From Myxococcales bacterium (GTDB lineage: Bacteria; Myxococcota_C; UBA6777), in NCBI GenBank assembly GCA_020632975.1, contig JACKEL010000003.1, positions 248,001 through 312,000 on the forward strand: DNA of 64,000 bases, in the 5' to 3' direction. The notes beneath the pieces are model-generated. The model was given only the letters and a program-made list of their open reading frames with translations, ran no database searches and was not told where the DNA came from. Below are positions 8,639 to 17,583 of the stretch, in pieces (the stretch's first letter is position 1; every line of letters starts with the position of its first letter). The position numbers and the translations under genes are program-made.

Positions 8639-9496
8639 ATGTTAACGCGACGAACGTGGTTATCGAAGGCGTTGCTTTTGGCGGCAGGTGCGGCACTTCC
8701 GCCCGTGATCTTTTCAGCGCAGCGCGATGAAAAGCAGAAGAAAGATCCCCAAGAAAGGGCCTTTCGAGAGATCCACCCAGAGATCGTCGCATCCGCATTT
8801 ACTTTGCGTCGTTCGATGGAGCGTGGCGGGGCGGATCATGGTTGGTTGCGCACCAAACATAGCTTTTCATTTGCGAGATACTACGATCCTGCACACATGG
8901 GCTTTCGTTCGCTTCGCGTGATCAACGAAGACCATATCTCGGCAGGTGGGGGCTTTCCCATGCACCCTCACAAAGATATGGAGATCATCACGTATGTTTT
9001 GTCAGGTGCGCTTGAGCACAAAGACAGCCTGCGGAATGGCTCGATTATCCGACCAGGTGAAGTGCAGCGTATGACCGCAGGGACGGGGATTCGTCACAGC
9101 GAGTTCAATCCGCTGCGCGATCGCGATGTGCATCTTTTGCAGATCTGGTTGCAACCCGATCGCCGAGAACACAAGCCCAGCTATGAACAACGTGTGATCA
9201 AACCTCATACGCGTTCAGAGCCTTTGCGTCTGATCGCCTCGAAAGACGGGGGAGATGGGGCAGTTCATGTCAACCAAGATGTCAACTTGTACGCTTGTCG
9301 CTTGCAACCTGGACAAAAGATGGAACATCTCGTGCGTCCAGGGCGTGGTGTGTGGGTGCAAGTCGCGCGTGGAACGGTGAAGTTGAATGGTCACACGCTC
9401 CACGCAGGTGACGCGGCTTCTGTGGAGATGGTCGAAGGGCGGATGAGCTTCTCTGCACAACAAGCCAGTGAGCTTTTGCTTTTTGACTTGGGTTGA
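8639..9496 (+). CDS. Pirin-family cupin with Tat-type signal
   Basis: 285 aa. Two cupin domains of the pirin family. The metal-binding pattern HPHKDMEIITYVLSG appears near residue 103, with GTGIRHSEFN further on supplying further His and Glu ligands. Related cytosolic proteins (YhhW) act as quercetin 2,3-dioxygenases or redox sensors. Unusually, the protein starts with TRRTWLSK followed by a hydrophobic stretch (ALLLAAGAALPPVIF), which resembles a twin-arginine signal. Tat export would suit a protein that folds around its metal in the cytoplasm. AAGGAG lies eight bases before the ATG at 8639. It is divergent from the urate operon with 229 bases between; a functional link is not shown. Confidence 0.85.
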   Translation: MLTRRTWLSKALLLAAGAALPPVIFSAQRDEKQKKDPQERAFREIHPEIVASAFTLRRSMERGGADHGWLRTKHSFSFARYYDPAHMGFRSLRVINEDHISAGGGFPMHPHKDMEIITYVLSGALEHKDSLRNGSIIRPGEVQRMTAGTGIRHSEFNPLRDRDVHLLQIWLQPDRREHKPSYEQRVIKPHTRSEPLRLIASKDGGDGAVHVNQDVNLYACRLQPGQKMEHLVRPGRGVWVQVARGTVKLNGHTLHAGDAASVEMVEGRMSFSAQQASELLLFDLG

Positions 9497-9545
9497 TCGC
9501 AAAAAGGGGAGTTACAAAAGGGACGAGGGAAGGGGGATATCGAGA

Positions 9546-10340
9546 TCAGCCAAGGATCTCTTTCATCATGCGGTAGCCTTCGAAAAAGCCCTGTACCACG
9601 GGATCTGGATCGACCAACAGATCTTCTGGGGGAGCAGCAGCCCACACCAAACCATCGTGCAGTAGCGCGACTCGATCGCCTACACTCATCGCGCTTTTGA
9701 GGTCGTGCGTGATCACGATGGAAGTCACACCAAGGTCGCGTTGAAAGCGACGAATCATACGGTCGATAACGGTGGTACTGATCGGGTCGAGACCTGCGGT
9801 GGGTTCGTCGTAAAGGACGCACTCAGGCTGCGTGATGATGGCGCGCGCAAATCCGATCCGTTTACGCATCCCCCCCGAAAGCTCGGAGGGATACTGCTTT
9901 TCGATACCAGGGAGTTTGACGTCGGAAAGGACGCGGCTCACGCGGCTGGCGATCTCTTCTTCTGGGAGGTTGTCGTTTTCTCGCAGGGGGTAAGCGAGAT
10001 TTTCGTACACTGTGAGCGAGTCAAACAAAGCGTTGGCTTGGAAGACCATCGAGACGCGCTTACGAACGGGCATCCACTCAGATTCACGGAGATCATTAAC
10101 GCGTTGTCCTTCGATCAGGACATCCCCTTGATCGGGTCGCAGCAAACCAACCAGCATCTTTACCAAGATGGATTTCCCCGTCCCAGAGTTTCCAACAAGA
10201 GAGACCGTCTCGCCTTGGTGGACGGTGAGGTTGATCCCCTTGAGGACTTGGAGTTTTCCGAAGGATTTGTGGACGTCTCGAAACTCCAAAAAAGCCTTCT
10301 GTGTAGGATGATGGTGGGATATGGCTTGCCCTGTTTGCAT
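9546..10340 (-). CDS. ABC transporter ATPase, MlaF/Ttg2A-like
   Basis: 264 aa from the ATG at 10340; the frame runs open to 10637 but the family length and domain start favour this position. Walker A GNSGTGKS (near residue 48), signature LSGGM (near 155), Walker B CVLYDEPTAGLDP (near 172) and the switch His in VITHD are all intact. SGGMRKR and the sequence around it are typical of the MlaF group, which powers lipid transport between the inner and outer membranes. The usual partners (MlaE permease, MlaD, MlaC, MlaB) are not in this window, so it is a solo ATPase here. The upstream site GGCGGAAG is only moderate. Confidence 0.85.
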   Translation of the reverse strand: MQTGQAISHHHPTQKAFLEFRDVHKSFGKLQVLKGINLTVHQGETVSLVGNSGTGKSILVKMLVGLLRPDQGDVLIEGQRVNDLRESEWMPVRKRVSMVFQANALFDSLTVYENLAYPLRENDNLPEEEIASRVSRVLSDVKLPGIEKQYPSELSGGMRKRIGFARAIITQPECVLYDEPTAGLDPISTTVIDRMIRRFQRDLGVTSIVITHDLKSAMSVGDRVALLHDGLVWAAAPPEDLLVDPDPVVQGFFEGYRMMKEILG

Positions 10341-10728
10341 CTGCTTCCGCCTGTAAGAGAAGTGGATTCTTCTATCTATAGGTGACTTTGGAAGGTGAAG
10401 CAAGTCTCCGCCCGTTTGCAGCGCCACCTTATGCGGGTTGGAAAGATGCTTTGTGGGTCCTTGCCCCTGAAATACGAGAGATGATGTGGAATCCGACACT
10501 TGGGGCTGGCTGTGAAGCTCGCTGTGGGGGGCGTCGTGTGTGCGAGTGGTGTTTTTCGTTTGTTCTCTCAATGGCTTAGCGTAGCGTGCTTGCTGGGGTG
10601 GTACGTTTTTTGGGTTTGGGGCGAGGCGACACAACAAGACCCTGACGGGTTGGCGACATCATCTTTTTGAGATCGCTGTGTAAAATGCGGTGCTCCTTTG
10701 AGGGCACGCAAAGAAGCAGGAGGCCACC
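10341..10728. other. Intergenic region, 388 bases
   Basis: Between divergent genes. I see no convincing gene, hairpin or repeat. A TAAAAT hexamer at 10681-10686 could be a -10 for the downstream plus-strand gene but has no fitting -35. Confidence 0.4.
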
Positions 10729-11784
10729 ATGAGCGTCGGTATGTTTTCTTCGTTTCGTGATGCGATGCGTCGTCAACATGTCTCTTTTGCAGCGCGTACA
10801 GAGATGATGAAAGCGCGATTGCGAAGCAACTCGCTTGGTGCAGAAGAAGATCCCGCCCTTCGTTATGAAGAGTACACCTGTTTCTATCTTTGCGGAGACT
10901 GTGGACACTTGGAACAAGAAGACATGGCTTGTTCTGTCTGTGGTGGGGGTTGTATTGACTTGAGGAACTCGCCAGCGACGCGTTATCTACAAGATGCTGA
11001 AGAGACGGAAAGACGGGAGACGCCAGCTTTGGTGGTGTTTCTGAGTCGCTTGCTGTCTTTGGGGATCTTTGTGGGTCTGTCTTGGTCGTGGTTGTTTGCG
11101 ATGGAGTTGGGGATCTTTCCACTTTGGAAGACGCTGTTTTTGGCCCCGTTTCTGTTGCAAGTGGTTGGTTTTACGTTCCTATTTGTCTTGATTGTTGGGG
11201 CTTCTCCTGTGTTTCTGATCCCAGGCGTCTCGCTGTTTCTCGCGAAAGAGGCGCGTAAGCCTATGTCGCGCGTGTATCACAAGCTTCGTGCGATGTGGTC
11301 AAAAGAGCGCCCGCGTCGTTGGTTTGGTGCGATGCAAGGGGATGTTGAAGCACAAGCCTCTTCATTGTTCCAAGGGCGTGCCCATACAGAGGAACCGCTG
11401 CTCTCGCCGCTGACGCGTCGTCCGTGCTTGGCGTATCGTGTGGAAGCTTTTTTGCGCGATCCTTTGTCCACAAAAGAACAAGTCTGGATGTTGGACGAGA
11501 AGAAAAGTTGTTCTTTTGAGGTGGGCGGCCACGTCATTGATGGAGAAAAAGTCGTGCCTTGCCTTGAGACAAAGGAGATCCAGTGGAAAGACTCTCCCTT
11601 GAGCGAAGAAGAGTTGCACATCTTCTTGCGACAACGAGGTCTCTTTTGGGAGGATGGTGACTACCTGTTGCGAGAAGCGATCATCCCTGTCCATACGGCG
11701 ATCTCGGTCCGTCAACTCTCTCTTTCATCTGAAGAGGATGCTCAAAGACGATCTGTACCGTTTTGGGCGCTTTCTTCTCTCTAA
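10729..11784 (+). CDS. Membrane protein with zinc ribbon and GIDE-like domain
   Basis: 351 aa. Residues about 51-75 contain a four-Cys zinc ribbon (CGDC then CSVC). Two hydrophobic segments follow (about 103-126 and 136-166). The C-terminal part carries LLSPLTRRPCLAYRVEAFL and later VGGHVIDG, the pattern of the GIDE domain known from the mitochondrial ligase MULAN and from prokaryotic membrane proteins that lack a RING. There is no RING finger here, so a ubiquitin-ligase role is not implied; the role of the bacterial domain is not known to me. GCAGGAGG precedes the ATG. It is followed by a PA14 protein gene on the same strand 199 bases on. Confidence 0.6.
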   Translation: MSVGMFSSFRDAMRRQHVSFAARTEMMKARLRSNSLGAEEDPALRYEEYTCFYLCGDCGHLEQEDMACSVCGGGCIDLRNSPATRYLQDAEETERRETPALVVFLSRLLSLGIFVGLSWSWLFAMELGIFPLWKTLFLAPFLLQVVGFTFLFVLIVGASPVFLIPGVSLFLAKEARKPMSRVYHKLRAMWSKERPRRWFGAMQGDVEAQASSLFQGRAHTEEPLLSPLTRRPCLAYRVEAFLRDPLSTKEQVWMLDEKKSCSFEVGGHVIDGEKVVPCLETKEIQWKDSPLSEEELHIFLRQRGLFWEDGDYLLREAIIPVHTAISVRQLSLSSEEDAQRRSVPFWALSSL

Positions 11785-11983
11785 ACCACCACTTTGCGGG
11801 ACGGTGTCGCGCGGTCTTGGAGAAGAAAAGCGAGGGAGCCAGAAGAGGAAGTCCCCTTTGGATCGAGATGTTGCGGGGGGTACACTTGTTTTTTGGGGAA
11901 GGCTTCGTGTATGTTGCGCTTTTTTGAAGTGTAGCGTGCCATTGGGGTGCGTCATGATGTTTTGTATGTGAGGTCTGGTCGGT

Positions 11984-13414
11984 ATGATCGAGCGTCTGGT
12001 TGAGGAACTAAAGTCGCGTTTTCCATTGATCCATGCCATCCAAGTCGAGCTTTTGGAACAACCCGTCCCTTCGTTGCTTTGGGGGCGAGCTGTCGCAGAA
12101 AAAGCCGACGAGGATGGGGAGTCTTCCAAAGAAGACGAAGATGCCTCCAAGGAAACGGTACAAGAAGAAGTCGCTGATCAAGAAACAGCAGCCGATGCAC
12201 AATCAAAATCCCCATCATGGCGAGCTTATCGCCTTGTGTTGCGTCTTTCTGACTACGATCTTGTGCAGAATACCGCGATCTTGGAAGAGATCGCGAAGGC
12301 TACACTTGGTCAGCGCGTTTGGATCGAACCGTTGTTTTTGACAACCTACGAGTCGGATGAGCTTGGGGCGCTGGGACAAGACGCGGATGCTCGGATGTTA
12401 CGCGCTTTGGAGGCCCTACGCGAAAAGGGCTTGTCTCACGCTCGTCGTTATCTTGTTGCGGCGATGGATGAGATCTTGCGGGTCTTGTGGTTGCTCGAAC
12501 AAGAGTTCACGACGACAGGACTGCACACTTGGCTTGCGGCGAGGAAACTCGAACTTCTCTTTATCCAGTTGGTTCGTTGGGCTTTTGCGATGGAAGGCCG
12601 CGTGTTTCATGCAGATGGCGCGGGCTGGGAAGCTTTTCAAGAAGAACTCTGTGGCGAGGGGAAGCTTTTTTCTGCGGCCTTTGCAGCGTATCCTTTGCAG
12701 ATCCGCGCCTTTGTCAATCGCCATAACGAGCTTTCTACTGTGATCTCACAAAGCTATGGCGAAAATGATCTTGAGATCGACCAGTTGATGTTCCCCCTGC
12801 AAAAAGCAGCCGAAGCCGTCAAAGAACGCGCGGCCCATACTTTGGTCGATGGCTCTGAACGCGTGGCAAAAGAGCGTCGTCGTCGTTTGCTTTGGGCGGG
12901 CGTGGGCGTGGTGTTGCTTGCGGCAGTGTTTGTGGGCTTTTGGTTTTCGCGCCCACCTTCTTTTCGTGCGGTGGCGCGCCCAACGGGTGGACGGATCGGG
13001 GGGATCGTGGGTCGCTACTATACAGGCCAGAACTTCGATCGCTTTGTGAAACAGCGCGCAGACTATGAATTGAATTTTTCAACAGATGGTGTGTTGATGA
13101 ATGGTCTGCCCAAAGATCACTTCAGCGCGCGTTGGGAAGGCTATCTCGAAGCCTCCGAGGCTGGTGTGCACGAGTTTTGTGTGCGCGTCGACGATGGAGC
13201 CCGTGTCTTTTTGCACCAAAAACTCATGATCAATGAGTGGCGCGTGGGGGCCGCGAGAACGCGTTGTCGCAAAGTGTACCTACAAAAAGGCTGGCATCCC
13301 TTGCGCATCGAATACTTCGAGCGCGGCTGGATGTCTGTGTTGCGCTTCTTGTGGAAGACGCCGCGCGGAAAACAGCGTGTGTTGGTGCCTTCGCGAAACC
13401 TGTGCTGTCGATAA
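11984..13414 (+). CDS. Single-pass membrane protein with extracytoplasmic PA14 domain
   Basis: 476 aa. No signal peptide. The N-terminal ~300 residues are cytoplasmic, helical, with an acidic Lys/Glu stretch at 40-75 and no domain I recognise. One membrane helix (about 300-320, LLWAGVGVVLLAAVFVGFWF) follows a basic KERRRR stop-transfer run. Residues about 340-470 form a PA14-like beta-barrel: GIVGRYYTGQNFD, FSARWEGYLEASEAGVHEF, then VDDGARVFL and GWHPLRIEYFE. PA14 domains bind carbohydrate or protein outside the cell. The topology suggests signal transfer or anchoring across the inner membrane. Confidence 0.75.
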   Translation: MIERLVEELKSRFPLIHAIQVELLEQPVPSLLWGRAVAEKADEDGESSKEDEDASKETVQEEVADQETAADAQSKSPSWRAYRLVLRLSDYDLVQNTAILEEIAKATLGQRVWIEPLFLTTYESDELGALGQDADARMLRALEALREKGLSHARRYLVAAMDEILRVLWLLEQEFTTTGLHTWLAARKLELLFIQLVRWAFAMEGRVFHADGAGWEAFQEELCGEGKLFSAAFAAYPLQIRAFVNRHNELSTVISQSYGENDLEIDQLMFPLQKAAEAVKERAAHTLVDGSERVAKERRRRLLWAGVGVVLLAAVFVGFWFSRPPSFRAVARPTGGRIGGIVGRYYTGQNFDRFVKQRADYELNFSTDGVLMNGLPKDHFSARWEGYLEASEAGVHEFCVRVDDGARVFLHQKLMINEWRVGAARTRCRKVYLQKGWHPLRIEYFERGWMSVLRFLWKTPRGKQRVLVPSRNLCCR

Positions 13415-13469
13415 GGTGATCTTGGGGGCTACTGGATGCGGGAGGGGGATTCTCTCGATAGGATGGGGC

Positions 13470-14030
13470 TCACTGGGGATAGGCTTTGATCTTGATCGCG
13501 ATCGTGACGTAAGGACCGACTGTTTCGTAAGAGTGGGACACTTGGAAGTCGTGCCGATTGATTCGCGTGCTGGCCGTGAAGATCTGGTAAGTTCTGCCTT
13601 CTTTGTCTTTTTGCGGTGCGCTGACTTGGGCGGAGAGTTGGACTTTTGCACTGATCCCACGGATCGTGAGCTTGCCGTCGATCGTGAGTTTGCCGTCTTT
13701 TCCCTTGGTGATCGCGCTGCTTGCGAAAGTGATGCGTCGGTAAGCGTCTGTATTGAAAAAGTCGGCTTCTTTGAGGTGTTCATCGCGGCGGGGGATCCCT
13801 GTGTGGATGCTATCTGCACGAATGACCGCACTCACAGTGCTTTTGGCGGGTTGTTGGGCGTCATAATCGATCTTGGCGCGGAACTGAGAAAAGCTGCCTT
13901 TGACTGGGTAGAGGGTCGACACCTCGAAGGTTAGGGTCGAAGCTTTGTAATCTACTTTATAAGGGCGCGCATACGAAATAGCGGGCAATATCAACCAAGT
14001 ACCGATCAAGAAAAGCAACCATCGTTTCAT
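13470..14030 (-). CDS. YceI-family periplasmic lipid-binding protein
   Basis: 186 aa. Signal peptide (1-21, ending SYARP) and a YceI lipocalin-like barrel. Conserved blocks visible: EVSTLYPVKGSFSQF, RADSIHTGIPRRDEHLKEADFF, KLTIRGISAKVQL and INRHDFQVS. The family binds polyisoprenoid or other amphiphilic chains in the periplasm. GGAGA eight bases before 14030 fixes the start; an ATG at 14051 is in frame but would spoil the signal peptide. It is downstream of a second YceI gene on the same strand, with 180 bases between. Confidence 0.9.
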   Translation of the reverse strand: MKRWLLFLIGTWLILPAISYARPYKVDYKASTLTFEVSTLYPVKGSFSQFRAKIDYDAQQPAKSTVSAVIRADSIHTGIPRRDEHLKEADFFNTDAYRRITFASSAITKGKDGKLTIDGKLTIRGISAKVQLSAQVSAPQKDKEGRTYQIFTASTRINRHDFQVSHSYETVGPYVTIAIKIKAYPQ

Positions 14031-14210
14031 AGAACAGTCTCCTTTTTTCAACTATCAAGAGATGCTGTGTACTGTGTGGCGCGTTTGTATCCAGCTTCAG
14101 GTGGGGTTGGCTGGGATCGTTGCATCTTGGATCAGATGGGGGTTGTGTGCAAGGGAAGAAGGGACGAAGGCGAGAGACGGGGAAGCTGTGGGGAGGGGTA
14201 AGGAGAGGGA

Positions 14211-14777
14211 TTATTTGCCGATCGCTGCGATGTCGAGGTTGATCGTGATCTGGTCGCCAACAACGCCACGTCCGTAAGAGACTTTGAAGTCATGACGGTT
14301 GATGTTGGTGGTTGCAGAGAAACCGTAGATGGTGCGGCCTTTTTTCTTGTCGACCATCGAACCATTGAAGGTGGCTTTGAGTGTGACGGACTTGGTGACG
14401 CCACGAATCGTCAAATTGCCAATGATATCCATGGTTTTTTCGCCGGTCTTCTTGAAGCTGGTGCTTTTGAAGATGATGAAAGGGTATCGGGGTGCATTGA
14501 AAAAGTCATCACCTTGAAGGTGGCCATCACGCTTTTTGTTGTTGGTATCGACACTTGTGACTGCGATACGAGCGGTCACTCGGCTTTTCTCGATGTTTCC
14601 TTTGTTGAAGTTGAACTTGACTTTGAACTCACCGAACTTGCCGTGCACTTTGGAGAAAAAGTGACGTACTTTGAAGGAGATACCAGAGTGGACGGTATCT
14701 ACTTTGAGTTTTTCGGCTTGTGCGGAAGTGGGGACGGCCAAGAACAGGGCTGCTGCGAGGAAGAGGAACTTTTTCAT
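14211..14777 (-). CDS. YceI-family periplasmic lipid-binding protein
   Basis: 188 aa. Signal peptide (residues 1-20, SAQAEK cut region) and a complete YceI barrel: a DTVHSGISFKVRHFFSK opening, then GHLQGDDFFNAPRYP, IGNLTIRGVTKSVTL and NINRHDFKVSYGRGVVGD. It is closer to the family consensus than its neighbour downstream, which probably arose by duplication and then diverged. AAAAGGAG lies six bases before the ATG at 14777. Confidence 0.93.
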   Translation of the reverse strand: MKKFLFLAAALFLAVPTSAQAEKLKVDTVHSGISFKVRHFFSKVHGKFGEFKVKFNFNKGNIEKSRVTARIAVTSVDTNNKKRDGHLQGDDFFNAPRYPFIIFKSTSFKKTGEKTMDIIGNLTIRGVTKSVTLKATFNGSMVDKKKGRTIYGFSATTNINRHDFKVSYGRGVVGDQITINLDIAAIGK

Positions 14778-15128
14778 TGGGATCTCCTTTTGAGGGGTTG
14801 TGCGAGCAGGTATTCTGCTTTGCGGTGGTTTGTTCCGTTTCTGTGCATAGACAGAGCAAGGAAAGAAGAAGAAACGCTCCATGTTTCTCTTTTTAGATCG
14901 TTTGGGCTATAGATGCGCACTCACTGCGATGGGTTGCGCTTCTCAAGAAAAAAGACAAGCTTTTTTTCTGAGTTCGAGCCAAGATCCTCTTTATGTAGAA
15001 TTTCTTTTGGTTTTGTAGGTTTAGAGGATCTGCTTTCTTGGAGAAGATAACACAACTTGATCGGGTGTTATTCTTCCATTTTTGAGACAATCTATTCCAA
15101 GGAAACACAGGGGCCAAGCGTGGATTAT
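14778..15128. other. Intergenic region, 351 bases
   Basis: Between the sulfatase stop and the YceI start, both minus strand. It holds an imperfect A/T palindrome at 14946-14969 (AGAAAAAAG and CTTTTTTTCT around a 5-base centre) that could act as a terminator for the sulfatase gene. No gene seen. Confidence 0.35.
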
Positions 15129-17471
15129 CTAAGGGTGTTTTTGGCCAAAAAAGGGCTGTTTGCGTTGGGAGGTTTGGTTGTAGCTTTGCAGGAGTTGGGG
15201 TTGGTACTGGCTCCAAAGCAACAGCGCACGTCGTTGGGCCTCAAAAGCATCGCACGAGAGGCGCCTTTTTTCAGAGGGATCTTCTTTGAGATTGTAGGCC
15301 CAACAGTGGTGGCGCTTGAGCGAGTATTGGACCTTGATATGATCGCGGCTGATGGCTGAGATGGTATTTTCATTCCCAAAAAGGAAGATATAGCGGCGTT
15401 TGGGTTCTGAAGAGAACAGCGACTCGCCTTGGAAGAGCTGTCGATTGTAAGAGATGCCCATCGCGTCGAGGAGTGTGGGGAGGATATCGACGTGTGAGGT
15501 GTAGCGATAGGAGACCCCAGGGCGGAACAGCTTGGGTTGATAGAGGATCAGAGGGGTCTCGAAGTTTTCGTTATAGCTGTGGCGAGAGTGGGTGTAGTTG
15601 CCGCGGTGTTGCCCAAAAGCTTCGCCGTGATCGCCTGTGATCACGATGATGGTGCGTTCGAGCTTGCCTGTTTTTTTGAGGTACTGAAAGAACGTTTCAA
15701 ACTGCCGATCAAGAAGATAGAGGTTGTTGTAATAGCGAGCCAACGAGGAACGGATATTCTTAAAAGGCCGATACTCGGGGCCGTAGTCCGTGTAGGGATA
15801 GTGGGGGATAAAGCTCGTATAAGTGGCCCAAAAAGGCTCTTTCATCGTCTTGAAATGCTTGAGGAAAAAGCGTGCAGTCTCGACCTCATGGCGCGCAAGG
15901 ATACGACTGGGATTGTGGGGGATGGGAAGCTTGTAATAGTCGATCAGCTTGTTGTGTCCAGCGCGTTGCATCATCCAGTAGGGAAAGTACCAGTTGAGCG
16001 AACTTGGATTGATCAGGTAGTGATCGAATCCGCGTTTCGTAAAGCTCGGATAAGCGGGGACTGCGAGATCTTTGCGCAGAGAGAACATCTTGAGCCGCGG
16101 GGTGGGGTACAACCCGCTAAAGATGGAAAAATAGGAGCGTGGGCTAGAGTTCGAAGGAGAAAAGTGGCGTCTGTACACGCGACTTTTTTTCATTAACTCC
16201 GAAAGGAAGGGCATCACAGGCTTTCCGTTGGGCTGCTTCGTATAGATATAACGGGTGCCTGTGCTTTCCATGACCATCATCAGGACATTCCAACGCTGCT
16301 TGCGCGCGGGAGGGAGATGGTACTTGGGCTGTATCTTGGGATCCGCAAACACAGGGTCCACATGGGCGACAGAGCGCATCTGTTGGGGGCTCAGCGACAA
16401 GGGCGGCAAAGGTACGGGAGGTTGCGTTTGTTTGGGACCTGTCTCTTGAGGTGGAGAGATCGAAGAAGGGGGAGCAGGAGCGCGCTCGATACGGGTATTA
16501 CGAGGGGAAGGGCTTGTTGGTTGTGGTGCGACAGAGACTGCGCGTGGGTCGGGCTGTGCGGGTGTTGCGGGTGTGAGCGATGTTTGGGGTGGTTGTTCTT
16601 TGATGCGATCCCGCGGGAGAGGAGGCTGCGGTGGCAACAAAGCTTGGTTGGGAAAAGGGATGCGCGGCGTGGGACTGACAAGGAGGGGGGTTTGGTTGTT
16701 TTTGAAGGCTTGAAAAGAGTCTGAAAGGACGAAAAATAGGGGGTTGTAGCGCAGTTCGTTGGCGAGTCGCGAGTTGTTGGGATCGTAGGGTTGGGCCGTG
16801 TGTAAGAAGAATATCCCCGCAAGCAGCAAGATCCCGATCTGTTGGGCAGCGCGTTGAAGAGGGCGCGCGAGCGTGTAGAATGTCCAAAAGCCTATGATGG
16901 GCAAGAAGACAAAGACCAATTCCGTCAGATGTAGATGGGGGAGGGCATTTTGCGCGCCAGCCGCAGAAAAACTCGCAAAACTCTCCATCACGACTTCAAA
17001 CATCAGGCCCGTTTGCATCGTGACCATCAACATGTAGTGCGCGGTGTAGAGAAACCCTAGAAAAAACAAGGTGAAATGCAGTGTGATCCAACCCCCACGT
17101 TTGATCCAACGCTGAAACGGATGCTCTTGGAACGAGAGACTGGCTTGGCAGGCCAACCAGACAAGGCCCGCAAGAAACGTGGCCAAGATCAGTTCGTGCC
17201 ACAACTCTTTGAGCAAGACCACGGCAGGGAAGACTTCGGGGCGAAAACCAAATATGCGGTCTTTTTCGCGAAAAAGCAGGGCGATCAAGCGCAGACGATA
17301 CACCAATGCAAACAGCATCATCGCGCCAAAGATGGCGAGTGATGGGTGGATCGTGGGGCGGCTCCAATCATGGACAAAACGCTTGATGCGTTGCCAAGGC
17401 GAGGGGGGAGGAGGAGCTTTGGCCGAGAGCACAAGAGGTTTTTTCGAAGGGATGGGCGGGGATGCGGACAT
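15129..17471 (-). CDS. Membrane-anchored LtaS-like sulfatase/phosphotransferase
   Basis: 780 aa. Five hydrophobic segments occupy about residues 40-240, a Pro-rich linker covers about 265-385, and an alkaline phosphatase-type sulfatase domain runs from about 400. The likely nucleophile Thr is in MVMESTGTRYIY; metal-binding ITGDHGEAFGQH and a later TSHVDILPTLLD block are intact. The arrangement matches lipoteichoic acid synthase and phosphoethanolamine or phosphoglycerol transferases, which move a head group onto an envelope glycan or lipid outside the inner membrane. The unusually long Pro-rich linker could span part of the periplasm. Substrate cannot be told from sequence. Confidence 0.85.
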   Translation of the reverse strand: MSASPPIPSKKPLVLSAKAPPPPSPWQRIKRFVHDWSRPTIHPSLAIFGAMMLFALVYRLRLIALLFREKDRIFGFRPEVFPAVVLLKELWHELILATFLAGLVWLACQASLSFQEHPFQRWIKRGGWITLHFTLFFLGFLYTAHYMLMVTMQTGLMFEVVMESFASFSAAGAQNALPHLHLTELVFVFLPIIGFWTFYTLARPLQRAAQQIGILLLAGIFFLHTAQPYDPNNSRLANELRYNPLFFVLSDSFQAFKNNQTPLLVSPTPRIPFPNQALLPPQPPLPRDRIKEQPPQTSLTPATPAQPDPRAVSVAPQPTSPSPRNTRIERAPAPPSSISPPQETGPKQTQPPVPLPPLSLSPQQMRSVAHVDPVFADPKIQPKYHLPPARKQRWNVLMMVMESTGTRYIYTKQPNGKPVMPFLSELMKKSRVYRRHFSPSNSSPRSYFSIFSGLYPTPRLKMFSLRKDLAVPAYPSFTKRGFDHYLINPSSLNWYFPYWMMQRAGHNKLIDYYKLPIPHNPSRILARHEVETARFFLKHFKTMKEPFWATYTSFIPHYPYTDYGPEYRPFKNIRSSLARYYNNLYLLDRQFETFFQYLKKTGKLERTIIVITGDHGEAFGQHRGNYTHSRHSYNENFETPLILYQPKLFRPGVSYRYTSHVDILPTLLDAMGISYNRQLFQGESLFSSEPKRRYIFLFGNENTISAISRDHIKVQYSLKRHHCWAYNLKEDPSEKRRLSCDAFEAQRRALLLWSQYQPQLLQSYNQTSQRKQPFFGQKHP

Positions 17472-17583
17472 GTGGTCTTGTGACTCCCTGAGAGCTTGGG
17501 GAAGGGGTTTCTGTCACGCTTTCATGGAGGGCTACGACGATTTGTTCTCGTTGTGGGCCTCCATGGAGAGGATTGGGGTGAGG

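Noticed and set aside
10681..10686. TAAAAT as -10 of the GIDE-like gene
   Set aside because: No -35 hexamer at 16-18 bases and no extended -10.
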